Source: Microbacterium sp. Root61
GTDB taxonomy: Bacteria; Actinomycetota; Actinomycetes; Actinomycetales; Microbacteriaceae
Reading direction: 5' to 3'
Assembly (NCBI RefSeq): GCF_001427525.1
Contig: NZ_LMGU01000001.1
Span: 2,105,115-2,169,114 of the forward strand
DNA: 64,000 nucleotides
The notes beneath the pieces were generated by a model that ran no database searches, was not told where the DNA came from, and saw only the letters and a list, made by a program, of their open reading frames with translations. Made by a program: the position numbers and the translations under genes. How positions within the stretch are numbered: position 1 is the first letter of the stretch; the number at the start of each line of letters is the position of its first letter. Positions 17,406-24,350 of this stretch are shown here, in pieces.

Positions 17406-17425
17406 CCCCCAGGCACACCCGGGGG
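17406..17425 (-). terminator. Hairpin after the PEP mutase-like gene
   Basis: 8-bp G/C stem (CCCCCAGG/CCCGGGGG, one G-U pair) closed by a 4-nt loop, starting 3 bp beyond the stop of the gene at 17429. The G8 tract at 17421-17428 is also a place where sequencing slippage could occur, although it lies outside any called gene. Confidence 0.45.
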
Positions 17426-17428
17426 GGG

Positions 17429-18088
17429 TCACGCGCCGAATCGGCGCTGCAGATCGGCGTACGTGATCGCCCCGTCGAGGAACCCGAGCGTGCCGGTCTC
17501 GAGCAGCTCGCGGCCGGCACGCTCCAGGCCGCTGAGGGCCGTGCGGGCCAGGCTGCCGCCCAGGCTCACCCGCGCGACGCCGAGCGAGAAGAGCGTCGGC
17601 GCGTCGGTGCGGGCGTTCAGGACGAACGTGCCGGCGGATGCTGCGGCCCGCGCTGCGGCGATCCGATCCGCGGCCTCGTCTATGTCGAACAGGCGCCCGC
17701 CGAACGTGTCCTCGATGTTGCCCCCGGCGACGCCGAGCGCCACCGCGCGCGCGACCGTCCGACCGACCTCGTCGGGGGTGTCGCCGTACCCGGCCTCGAG
17801 ATCTGCACTCACCGGTACGTCCACCGCGGCGACGATGCGGGCGATGTGCTCCAGCATCGTGTCGAGATCCAGCGCGCCCCCGTCCGGAACCCCGCACGAC
17901 CAGGCGATGCCCGCGCTGGTGGTGGCGATGGCCGGGAACCCTACTTGCGCGAGGATCCGGGCGGATCCGGCGTCCCACGCGTTCGGAATGACGAACCCGG
18001 GGCCATGGTGCAGGGCCAGCAGCACGGCCGCCCGATCGTCGGGCACCGCGTCGTCGCGTTCGCGCTCGAGTCCCATCAGATCTCCCAT
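17429..18088 (-). CDS. Isocitrate lyase / PEP mutase superfamily protein
   Basis: 219-aa TIM-barrel enzyme of the ICL/PEPM superfamily: FVIPNAWDAGSARILAQVGFPAIATTSAGIAWS at the start, then PVSADLEAGYG metal-binding segment and GGNIEDTFGG. The ICL catalytic KKCGH loop is absent, so it is not an isocitrate lyase. Relatives include oxaloacetate decarboxylases, phosphonopyruvate hydrolases and uncharacterised lyases. Two starts are possible, ATG 18088 and ATG 18076; the latter has GGGAG 5 nt upstream. Transcribed alone. Confidence 0.85.
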   Translation of the reverse strand: MGDLMGLERERDDAVPDDRAAVLLALHHGPGFVIPNAWDAGSARILAQVGFPAIATTSAGIAWSCGVPDGGALDLDTMLEHIARIVAAVDVPVSADLEAGYGDTPDEVGRTVARAVALGVAGGNIEDTFGGRLFDIDEAADRIAAARAAASAGTFVLNARTDAPTLFSLGVARVSLGGSLARTALSGLERAGRELLETGTLGFLDGAITYADLQRRFGA

Positions 18089-18269
18089 CGACAGTCCCCG
18101 AGTATTAAGAGCCCGATGTGCAGCGCACGTCAAGAGGGCCCGACGGTGCACGACCGCTGCGAAGCCGGCATCCGCAAAACGGCTCTCCTGCCTCCATCGT
18201 CCGTCCACGAGTCGCCCACCGGCCGCCGCCCCCATTGACGCCCCCGACCGCTCCTGCTCTGATGAGCGC

Positions 18270-19643
18270 ATGGAGGCGATCGTCGACGTCGACTACCTGG
18301 TCGTCGGAGCGGGTGCGATGGGCATGGCGTTCGTCGACGCGCTCACCGCGGCGGCCGATGTGTCGGTCGCGATCGTCGACCGGCGCCACGGAGCGGGCGG
18401 ACATTGGCTCGATGCGTACGGGTTCGTGCGCCTGCACCAGGCATCCGCGTTCTACGGGGTCGCTTCCACGCTGCTCGGTGGCGGCCGGGTGCAGGCCGAA
18501 GGACCCGAGCGCGGACTGCACGAACGGGCGAGCGCGGCCGAGGTGTGCGAGTACTACGCCCGAGTGCTCGCCCGGCTGAGCTCGACCGGTCGCGTGACCT
18601 TCCATGGTCGCACCGAGTATCTCGGGGATCGCCGCTTCGTGTCGGCGCTGAGCGGCATCCGCGTCCACGCATCGCGCGCCCGAGTGGTGGACTCGCGATA
18701 CCTGTCACCCGACATCCCCGCACTCACTCCCCCGCCGTTCGCCGTCGACGACGGCGCGCGCGTCATCCCGGTCAACGACCTCGTCCGCATCACACACGCG
18801 CCCGACCGGTTCGTGATCGTCGGGGCCGGCAAGACGGCTACCGATACCTGCGTGTGGCTGCTGCAGAACGGCGTGCCGCCGAACGCGATCACCTGGGTGC
18901 GCCCACGCGACCCCTGGCTGCTCAACCGCGCGGTCGTGCAGCCCGATCCGGCCGTCTTCCTCGGCATGGCCGCGGACACCATGGCCGCGGCCGCGGAGGC
19001 GAGCAGCGCCGAAGACGCCTTCCTTCGGATGGAGGATGCCGGCATCATGCTGCGGATCGATCGCGACGTCACCCCGACGATGGCCAAGACGCCCACCCTC
19101 GCGACGTGGGAGCTGGATCTCGCCCGCACGGTCGACGACGTCATCCGTCGAGGTCACCTGCGCGCGGTCGCTCCGGGGCGACTGACCTTCGACGATGGCG
19201 ACGTGCGCGTCTCCTCCGACACTCTCGTGGTGCACTGCGCGGCCGAGGGCCTGAAGTATCCGGGCCTGCGTCCGATCTGGGCTCCGGAGGCCATCACTCC
19301 GCAGCCCGTGCGGGTGGGCTTTCCCTGCTTCGGCGCCGCGCTCGCAGGCTATGTCGAAGCCACTCGCGATGACGACGCCGAGAAGAACCGCGTGTGCCGG
19401 CCGTCGCCGTACGCGAACACGCCGGCGGACTGGGCGGCCATGCAGACGGTCGGCGGTGACGCGTCACTGGCGATGTCCGCAGAAGCCGACCTCCGTAACT
19501 GGTCGAACGCGACGGCACTAAATCCGGCGCGGATTCCGCCCGACCGCGCCGACGATCCGGCAGTCGTTGCGGCGATCACGCGCCTGAAGGAGCACATCGG
19601 TGCGGGGCGCGCCCGGCTCGCGGAATTCGCCCGCCAGGCGTGA
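18270..19643 (+). CDS. FAD/NAD(P)-binding flavoprotein
   Basis: 457 aa. An N-terminal dinucleotide fold (YLVVGAGAMGMAFVDAL) is followed by IVDRRHGAGGHWLDAYGFVRLHQ, and a second nucleotide site (FVIVGAGKTATDTCVWLL) at about residue 190, the two-site layout of flavin-dependent monooxygenases and pyridine-nucleotide oxidoreductases. The substrate is unknown. ATG 18270 is the first start consistent with the fold; the frame is open far upstream but the extension has no features. It is divergent from the PEP mutase-like gene and 27 bp from the convergent arsenate reductase. Confidence 0.8.
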   Translation: MEAIVDVDYLVVGAGAMGMAFVDALTAAADVSVAIVDRRHGAGGHWLDAYGFVRLHQASAFYGVASTLLGGGRVQAEGPERGLHERASAAEVCEYYARVLARLSSTGRVTFHGRTEYLGDRRFVSALSGIRVHASRARVVDSRYLSPDIPALTPPPFAVDDGARVIPVNDLVRITHAPDRFVIVGAGKTATDTCVWLLQNGVPPNAITWVRPRDPWLLNRAVVQPDPAVFLGMAADTMAAAAEASSAEDAFLRMEDAGIMLRIDRDVTPTMAKTPTLATWELDLARTVDDVIRRGHLRAVAPGRLTFDDGDVRVSSDTLVVHCAAEGLKYPGLRPIWAPEAITPQPVRVGFPCFGAALAGYVEATRDDDAEKNRVCRPSPYANTPADWAAMQTVGGDASLAMSAEADLRNWSNATALNPARIPPDRADDPAVVAAITRLKEHIGAGRARLAEFARQA

Positions 19644-19670
19644 ACAGCGCACCGCGCGGTCCCGTGCGCG

Positions 19671-20075
19671 TCAGCGCGGAAGGAGCTCGCCGACGAGCAC
19701 CCCGACGCGGCGACGGATCTCATCGCGGATGGGACGGACGGCCTCGATGCCCTGGCCGGCCGGGTCATCCAGCTCCCAGTCCTCGTAGCGCTTCCCGGGG
19801 AAGATCGGGCACGCGTCGCCGCAGCCCATCGTGATCACGACATCCGATTCGCGGACAGCGTCGACGGTGAGGATCTGGGGCGTGTACGAGGCGATGTCGA
19901 GGCCTTCCTCCGCCATCGCGGCGACTGCCACCGGGTTGATCTGGTTCTTCGGCTCCGAGCCTGCGGAGAGGACCTCGATCTGCCCGCCGCCGAGTTCGCG
20001 GAGGTAGCCGGCGGCCATCTGGGAGCGCCCTGCGTTGTGGACGCACACGAACAGGACGGTGGGCTTGTCAGTCAT
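19671..20075 (-). CDS. arsC: Arsenate reductase, low-MW phosphatase type
   Basis: 134-aa reductase of arsenate to arsenite. The P-loop CVHNAGRS carries nucleophile Cys11; two further cysteines, C85 and C89 in MGCGDACPIFPG, fit the resolving pair of thioredoxin- or mycothiol-linked enzymes. The region KRYEDWELDDPAG is characteristic. A palindromic operator at 20102-20117 lies upstream of its start, matching one at the start of the ArsR-ArsC fusion, so both are probably under the same repressor. Its sequence closely parallels the C-terminal domain of that fusion. Confidence 0.94.
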   Translation of the reverse strand: MTDKPTVLFVCVHNAGRSQMAAGYLRELGGGQIEVLSAGSEPKNQINPVAVAAMAEEGLDIASYTPQILTVDAVRESDVVITMGCGDACPIFPGKRYEDWELDDPAGQGIEAVRPIRDEIRRRVGVLVGELLPR

Positions 20076-20101
20076 GGAAGCTCGCTTTCGTTGCTGAAAG
20101 C

Positions 20102-20117
20102 ATAGATCATGATCTAT
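20102..20117. promoter_or_regulatory. Operator A1: palindrome upstream of arsC
   Basis: A perfect 16-bp palindrome ATAGATCATGATCTAT, that is ATAGA-N6-TCTAT. The same outer sequence with a different core recurs at 21027-21042 on the ArsR-ArsC fusion start. It lies 27 bp before the arsC start, next to a TATGCT (minus strand) that could serve as a -10 element. Confidence 0.7.
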
Positions 20118-20143
20118 TTATTTGGTGGCCGGAGGGTGAACGA

Positions 20144-21028
20144 TCAGACGGCGGTCAACTCCGCGAGAAGAGCCCGCACCCGCGACTCGATGCCATCGCG
20201 GATGTCCCGCACCTCGGCGAGCGGCTTGCCGACGGGATCCTCGATATCCCAGTCGAGATACCGCCGCCCCGGGAACACCGGGCACACGTCACCGCATCCC
20301 ATCGTGACCACCACGTCCGCGGCACGCACGGCCTCATCGGTGAGCAGCTTGGGGAACTCCCCGCCGAGCGGGACGCCGATCTCATCGAGGGCAGTGACGA
20401 TCGTGGCGCGCACAGCATCGGCGGGCGCGGAGCCGGCGGTGTGCACGAGCACCCGGTCACCGGCGAGCTGGCGCATGATGCCAGCGGCCAGCTGCGACCG
20501 CCCGGCGTTCTGCACGCAGACGAAGAGGACCTCCGGGGTCGCCCGGTGCGCCGATTGCGCCCTCGCCATGGCGTCCAGCCGAACGGTCGCGAAGGCGGCC
20601 ACTCGCGACCCGAGATGCGGCGCACCCGACATCGGGTGCAGCATCCCGCGGCTCTCGGCGACGTACCGCTCGACGGTTTCACGGCTGAACGAGCCACGGT
20701 AGCGCTCGGCGAGATCATCGACGATGCGCGGCAGGTCCGGCTCGGCATCCGGCACTGTCGCCTCGCCGAGCAGGGCGTCGACACGCTCGATCTGCCGAGG
20801 ATCCAGGGAGTACCAGACCCGCCGACCTTCGGGATGGCGGATGACGATCCCCTCGTCGGCGAGGGCCTTCATGTGGTGGCTGATCGTGGGCTGGCGGAGG
20901 TTCAGTGACTCGGCGAGCCGTCCGACGAGCGCGCGGCCGTCTTCGGAGTCACGGATCAGCTGCACGATGCGGGCGCGCGTCGGATCTCCGAGAACCGTGA
21001 GCTCACGGCGACTGTCACTGGCACGCAT
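20144..21028 (-). CDS. ArsR repressor - ArsC arsenate reductase fusion
   Basis: 294-aa fusion. Residues about 5-85 are an ArsR winged helix (LGDPTRARIVQLIRDSED...LRQPTISHHMKALADEG). Residues about 95-150 form a helical linker domain (RYRGSFSRETVERYVAESRGML) known from some actinobacterial arsenate reductases. Residues 165-294 are low-MW-phosphatase ArsC with C171 in CVQNAGRS and C245/C249 in MGCGDVCP. The repressor half has no cysteine at all, so usual ArsR thiolate sensing of arsenite is impossible there; the only cysteines are catalytic. An operator palindrome covers its start codon. Confidence 0.93.
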   Translation of the reverse strand: MRASDSRRELTVLGDPTRARIVQLIRDSEDGRALVGRLAESLNLRQPTISHHMKALADEGIVIRHPEGRRVWYSLDPRQIERVDALLGEATVPDAEPDLPRIVDDLAERYRGSFSRETVERYVAESRGMLHPMSGAPHLGSRVAAFATVRLDAMARAQSAHRATPEVLFVCVQNAGRSQLAAGIMRQLAGDRVLVHTAGSAPADAVRATIVTALDEIGVPLGGEFPKLLTDEAVRAADVVVTMGCGDVCPVFPGRRYLDWDIEDPVGKPLAEVRDIRDGIESRVRALLAELTAV

Positions 21029-21045
21029 AGACCGCAGTCTATGCG
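21024..21045. promoter_or_regulatory. Operator A2: palindrome over the start of the ArsR-ArsC fusion
   Basis: Nine-base arms CGCATAGAC/GTCTATGCG with a 4-nt gap, containing ATAGA-N6-TCTAT at 21027-21042 as in operator A1. It overlaps both the fusion gene's ATG (21026-21028) and the upstream gene's stop. Reading the minus strand, TAGACT ends 7 nt before the ATG, so it could be the -10 of a leaderless transcript that the bound repressor would block. Confidence 0.7.
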
Positions 21046-21341
21046 CCGGACGGATGCTCCTGGCCGGTGTCGCCGCGCGCCTGCACCCACGCCCGACGCC
21101 CGAGTGCGGTGAGGCGGTAGCGTCCGTCGATCTGAGTGACCCACTCGAGGTTCAGGAGCCGCCAGAGGATCTCGCCCAGCATGCGCGGTAGTCGCCGGAC
21201 GTGCGCAGCGGCCAGCCCGGGCCGACGAGCGGTCCACGCGGCGAGGATCTGATCGTCGTCGAGGTCGCCCTCGGCGCCGAGGATGTCGAGGATCATCACG
21301 CGAGGGGCGGTGCTGTGCCTCCGGAGCTGCACGTCGTCCAT
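21039..21341 (-). CDS. Small winged-helix protein in the ars operon
   Basis: 100-aa protein with a predicted winged-helix layout: MILDILGAEGDLDDDQILAAW, a middle helix pair, then LLNLEWVTQIDGRYRLTALGRRAW resembling the wing and closing helix of small DNA-binding proteins. I do not recognise the family. It sits 4 bp after the ArsN-like gene and 10 bp before the ArsR-ArsC fusion on the same strand, so it is probably co-transcribed with resistance genes and may be an accessory regulator. Confidence 0.65.
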   Translation of the reverse strand: MDDVQLRRHSTAPRVMILDILGAEGDLDDDQILAAWTARRPGLAAAHVRRLPRMLGEILWRLLNLEWVTQIDGRYRLTALGRRAWVQARGDTGQEHPSGA

Positions 21342-21345
21342 TGCT

Positions 21346-21858
21346 CTAGTCGCGGCCGTTCACCGTGCTGCGGCGCTCGATCAGGACGGTGTCCCGCCAC
21401 GAACCGGCGTGCGCGCCGAGAGCCGAGCGGGCGATCCGTTCCCGTGTCCCGATGATCCGGAAGCCGGCGGAGGTGTGCACGCGGAGGCTGGGGGTGTTCT
21501 CCGGAAAGATGCTCGACTGGATGGTCCAGTACCCGGACTCGTCCGCGGCGGTGACGAAGGCGTTCAGCAGCAGGCGTCCGATTCCCCGACCCCGGGCATC
21601 GCGGTGCACGTAGACGGAGTGTTCGATCACGCCGCGGTAGGCCGCTCGGGCGGACACCGGCGACGCGGCCGCCCATCCCCACAGCTGCCCATCGTCACCG
21701 ACCGCGACCAGGCGCGGTGATGCGAGCTTGCTCGCGTCGAACACCTCCCAGCTCGGTGCCTCGGTCTCGAACGTCGCCTCGCCGTCTTCGATGCCGTGCC
21801 GGTAGATCTCCTCGACACCTGCCCAATCGGAAGCCGTCATGCTGCGGATCTCTGTCAC
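21346..21858 (-). CDS. GNAT N-acetyltransferase, ArsN/phosphinothricin type
   Basis: 170-aa acetyltransferase with the bar/pat-like layout IYRHGIEDGEATFETEAPSW near the start and the acetyl-CoA-binding RDARGRGIGRLLL in the middle. In arsenic loci such proteins (ArsN) acetylate the arsenical antibiotic arsinothricin or its glufosinate analogue. Here it sits between an ArsO-like flavoprotein and ars regulators, which supports an ArsN role; glufosinate-type activity alone cannot be excluded. GTG 21858 is preferred: it overlaps the upstream stop (GTGA) and has GGAGG 9 nt before it. Confidence 0.85.
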   Translation of the reverse strand: MTEIRSMTASDWAGVEEIYRHGIEDGEATFETEAPSWEVFDASKLASPRLVAVGDDGQLWGWAAASPVSARAAYRGVIEHSVYVHRDARGRGIGRLLLNAFVTAADESGYWTIQSSIFPENTPSLRVHTSAGFRIIGTRERIARSALGAHAGSWRDTVLIERRSTVNGRD

Positions 21859-23174
21859 GAGCAGCATCCTCCTCCACCGGTTCCGAGGTCGGTCGAGCAC
21901 ACTCCGGTCGCGGGCAGGACGAGCTCGACGTGCGATGCCGACGCCACATCACCGGCCAGCCATGCCGCCACCGAGCGCACCTGTTCGTAACCGGTTGCGA
22001 GAAGGAACGTCGGGGCGCGACCGTACGACTTCATCCCGACGATGAAGAAGTCCTTCTCCGGGTGGGTGAGCTCGCGGAACCCGTGCGGCTCGACCGTTCC
22101 GCAGGAGTGCACGTTCGGATCGATGAGCGGCGCGAGTCGCTTGGGGGCCTCGACGATGTCGTCGAGTTCGAGGCGGATCTCACGCAGCATGTCCAGATCG
22201 GGGCGGAAGCCGGTCGCGTTCACGACCACGTCCGTGGCATGGACGACCACCTCGCCACGACGATGACCGACCAGCTCTACGGCATCGTCGGCGCGGCGGC
22301 CGCGGATGATCTCGAACCCGTCCACGACGGTGATGAGCCCGGCAGCGACGGCCTGATCGACTCGGCTGCCGAGGCGGGCGCGATCGGCGAGCTCGTCGTC
22401 GGCGGAGGAGGACACCCGTACCGCCTGCGCGTTGCGGATGAGCCAGGTCACCGTCGTGCCCGGCTCCTGACGTGCGAGCTCCACGAGACCGAGCAGGGTG
22501 TTCGCGGCCGAGTGTCCCGCCCCGACCACGGTCGTGTGGCGCCCCGCGAACAGCGCGCGATCCCTCCCCCGTACGTCCGGGAGCGCAGGAGCGACCCGGT
22601 CGGCGATGTCGGTCATGCCGAGCAGCTCCAGTCCGCCCGAGGCGAGCGAGTTCGGCGATCGGTAGGTGCCGGAGGCGTCGATCACCGCACGGGCCGCCAC
22701 CTCTTCGACGTCCCCGTCGGTGGTGCGGATGCGCACAGCGAACGCGGCCGCGAACCTGGCCCGGGTGCGGGTGCGGTCCATGCCTTCGCGGGTCACGCCG
22801 AGGACCTCGACGCCGGTGCGCAACCGGGTTGAGATCGGCTCGAGGTCGGCGAGTGGCGCGACGTACTTCTCCACCAGCTCCGTGCCCGTCGGTGCGCGCT
22901 CCGGATCCGGCAGCTGCCACCCATGCTGCTCCAGGAGCCGGCTCGCCGCGGGATCCACGAGGTGCTTCCACGGCGAGAAGAGGCGCGTGTGGCCCCACTG
23001 GCGGACGCTGGCCGCCGCGGAGTCGCCCACTTCGAAAATGACGAAGTCGATGCCGCGTTCGACCAGATGAGCAGCGGCGGCCAGGCCGACCGGACCGGCA
23101 CCGATGATCGCGACCGGCAGTTTCGTCGAACGATCGTTCGTCGCAACGTGGGGAGTCAGATCTAGCAGGGTCAC
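21855..23174 (-). CDS. ArsO-like flavin-dependent NAD(P)H monooxygenase
   Basis: 439-aa two-dinucleotide-fold flavoprotein (AIIGAGPVGLAAAAHLVERG near residue 22; TVVGAGHSAANTLLGLVEL near 200). Such proteins are recurrent in Gram-positive ars operons and are called ArsO; the reaction is not firmly established. An unusual C-terminal tail carries C426 and a final vicinal pair C437-C438 (GGGGCCS), which could bind arsenite or shuttle electrons. GTG 23174 is chosen because GGAGG lies 5 nt upstream. It is the first gene of the leftward ars operon and divergent from arsR. Confidence 0.83.
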   Translation of the reverse strand: MTLLDLTPHVATNDRSTKLPVAIIGAGPVGLAAAAHLVERGIDFVIFEVGDSAAASVRQWGHTRLFSPWKHLVDPAASRLLEQHGWQLPDPERAPTGTELVEKYVAPLADLEPISTRLRTGVEVLGVTREGMDRTRTRARFAAAFAVRIRTTDGDVEEVAARAVIDASGTYRSPNSLASGGLELLGMTDIADRVAPALPDVRGRDRALFAGRHTTVVGAGHSAANTLLGLVELARQEPGTTVTWLIRNAQAVRVSSSADDELADRARLGSRVDQAVAAGLITVVDGFEIIRGRRADDAVELVGHRRGEVVVHATDVVVNATGFRPDLDMLREIRLELDDIVEAPKRLAPLIDPNVHSCGTVEPHGFRELTHPEKDFFIVGMKSYGRAPTFLLATGYEQVRSVAAWLAGDVASASHVELVLPATGVCSTDLGTGGGGCCS

Positions 23175-23191
23175 AACAGCCTCCAATGGAT

Positions 23192-23207
23192 ATCGATGAA
23201 CATCGAT
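23192..23207. promoter_or_regulatory. Operator B1
   Basis: ATCGA-N6-TCGAT, within a 7-2-7 perfect dyad. For a leftward promoter with TTGACA at 23242-23237 and CACAAT at 23218-23213 (18-bp spacer), the start would be near 23206, so this site covers the initiation point of the ArsO operon. Confidence 0.7.
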
Positions 23208-23212
23208 GCTCA

Positions 23213-23242
23213 ATTGTGCAGCCATCTATTGATACCTGTCAA
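23213..23242 (-). promoter_or_regulatory. Promoter of the leftward ars operon
   Basis: On the minus strand TTGACA (23242-23237) and CACAAT (23218-23213) are separated by 18 bp. The -35 box lies inside operator B2 and the expected start inside operator B1, an arrangement that explains repression by an ArsR protein. Confidence 0.6.
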
Positions 23243-23259
23243 TATCGACTATGATCGAT
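23228..23259. promoter_or_regulatory. Tandem operators B2 and B3 at the arsR promoter
   Basis: B2 (23228-23243, ATTGA-N6-TCAAT) and B3 (23244-23259, ATCGA-N6-TCGAT) are 16-bp perfect dyads placed back to back. B2 covers a -35-like TTGATA and B3 covers TATGAT (23250-23255), the probable -10 of the rightward arsR. TATGAT ends 6 nt before the ATG, so the message is probably leaderless, which fits the lack of a ribosome-binding site. Confidence 0.7.
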
Positions 23260-23261
23260 GC

Positions 23262-23612
23262 ATGACCACGATGCTCGAGGTGACCGACGTCACTGCCGGT
23301 TCCTGCTGCGCGTCGCTCGTGCGCGAGCCGCTCACCGCGGCCGAAGCCGACCAACTCGCGACGACCCTGAAGGCCCTCGCCGACCCGGCACGCCTGCGCC
23401 TGCTGTCGATCGTGGCGGCCTCGGAGGGTGCAGAAGCGTGTGTCTGCGATCTGATCGAACCGGTCGGACTCAGTCAGCCGACGGTCTCGCACCACCTGAA
23501 GGTGCTCACCACGGCAGGATTCCTCGAGCGCAGCAAGCGCGGCACGTGGGCGTACTACAAGCTCGTCCCCGGCGCGCTCGACCGAATCTCGCAGCTCCTC
23601 GTCGCCTCGTGA
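23262..23612 (+). CDS. arsR: ArsR family arsenite-responsive repressor
   Basis: 116-aa winged-helix repressor (LATTLKALADPARLRLLSIVAAS, then VGLSQPTVSHHLKVLTTAGFLERSKRG). It has cysteines C15-C16 at the N-terminus and C60/C62 in ACVCDL. The C15/C16 pair plus one cysteine before the DNA-binding helix is the arsenite-site pattern known from Corynebacterium glutamicum ArsR. It should release its operators (three ATYGA-N6-TCRAT sites just upstream) when As(III) binds. GTGA coupling joins it to the aquaporin gene. Confidence 0.93.
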   Translation: MTTMLEVTDVTAGSCCASLVREPLTAAEADQLATTLKALADPARLRLLSIVAASEGAEACVCDLIEPVGLSQPTVSHHLKVLTTAGFLERSKRGTWAYYKLVPGALDRISQLLVAS

Positions 23613-24292
23613 GCCCGGCGAACGCCCGCGCCCTCGCCGGCGAATTCCTCGGCAGCGCGCTGCTGGCCGCGGTCGTGGTCGGCTCCGGAATCGCCGCACA
23701 GCGGCTTTCGCCCGGCGATGTCGGACTGCAGCTCTTCGAGAACGCCTTCGCCACCGCGCTCGGCCTCGCCGTGCTGATCCTGGTCTTCCAGACCGTGTCC
23801 GGCGCGCACTTCAATCCAGTGGTCTCCCTCGTCGATGCGCTGCTTCACCGCAAGAGCGCGGGCATCACAGCGGCGTACGTTCCGACTCAGATCCTCGGAT
23901 GCATCGGGGGCGCCGTCCTCGCGAACCTCATGTTCGCCGAACCGGCGATCGCCTGGAGCACCACGGAACGGGCCGACTGGCCTCACCTGCTGGCAGAGGT
24001 CGTCGCCACCGCCGGGCTGGTGCTGGTGATCTTCGCCCTCGTTCGGACCGGTCGCGCCCATCTCGCCGCACCCGCCGTCGGCGCCTACATCGGTGCCGCG
24101 TACTTCTTCACCTCATCGACCAGCTTCGCCAACCCGGCGATCACCATCGGCCGAGCGTTCAGCGACACCTTCGCCGGCATCGCTCCGGCATCCGTCCTGC
24201 CCTTCATCGGCGCGCAACTGGTGGGCGGCGTGATCGGATGGATGCTGGTCCGATCCTTGTTTCCCGTCGCACAGGATCCTGCCGCCGCCTGA
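23609..24292 (+). CDS. MIP/aquaporin family channel, AqpS-like arsenite channel
   Basis: 227-aa six-helix channel with the two pore loops HFNPVVS (69-71, NPV instead of NPA) and FANPAIT (175-177). Translationally coupled to arsR by a GTGA overlap. In Sinorhizobium meliloti an ars operon uses the aquaporin AqpS with ArsC in place of a pump: arsenate is reduced inside and arsenite leaves by downhill flow. The gene order here suggests the same logic, since no ArsB or Acr3 gene is in the island. Confidence 0.9.
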   Translation: MSPANARALAGEFLGSALLAAVVVGSGIAAQRLSPGDVGLQLFENAFATALGLAVLILVFQTVSGAHFNPVVSLVDALLHRKSAGITAAYVPTQILGCIGGAVLANLMFAEPAIAWSTTERADWPHLLAEVVATAGLVLVIFALVRTGRAHLAAPAVGAYIGAAYFFTSSTSFANPAITIGRAFSDTFAGIAPASVLPFIGAQLVGGVIGWMLVRSLFPVAQDPAAA

Positions 24293-24350
24293 CACGGCCG
24301 CCGCCATCCCCGGGGCGATCGCGCAGAGGCGGCCCGGTCGTCTCAGGCTC

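Noticed and set aside
17463..18269. In-frame 269-codon N-terminal extension of the 18270 flavoprotein
   Set aside because: It overlaps the opposite-strand PEP mutase-like gene for most of its length, lacks any motif, and the FAD fold begins within ten residues of ATG 18270.
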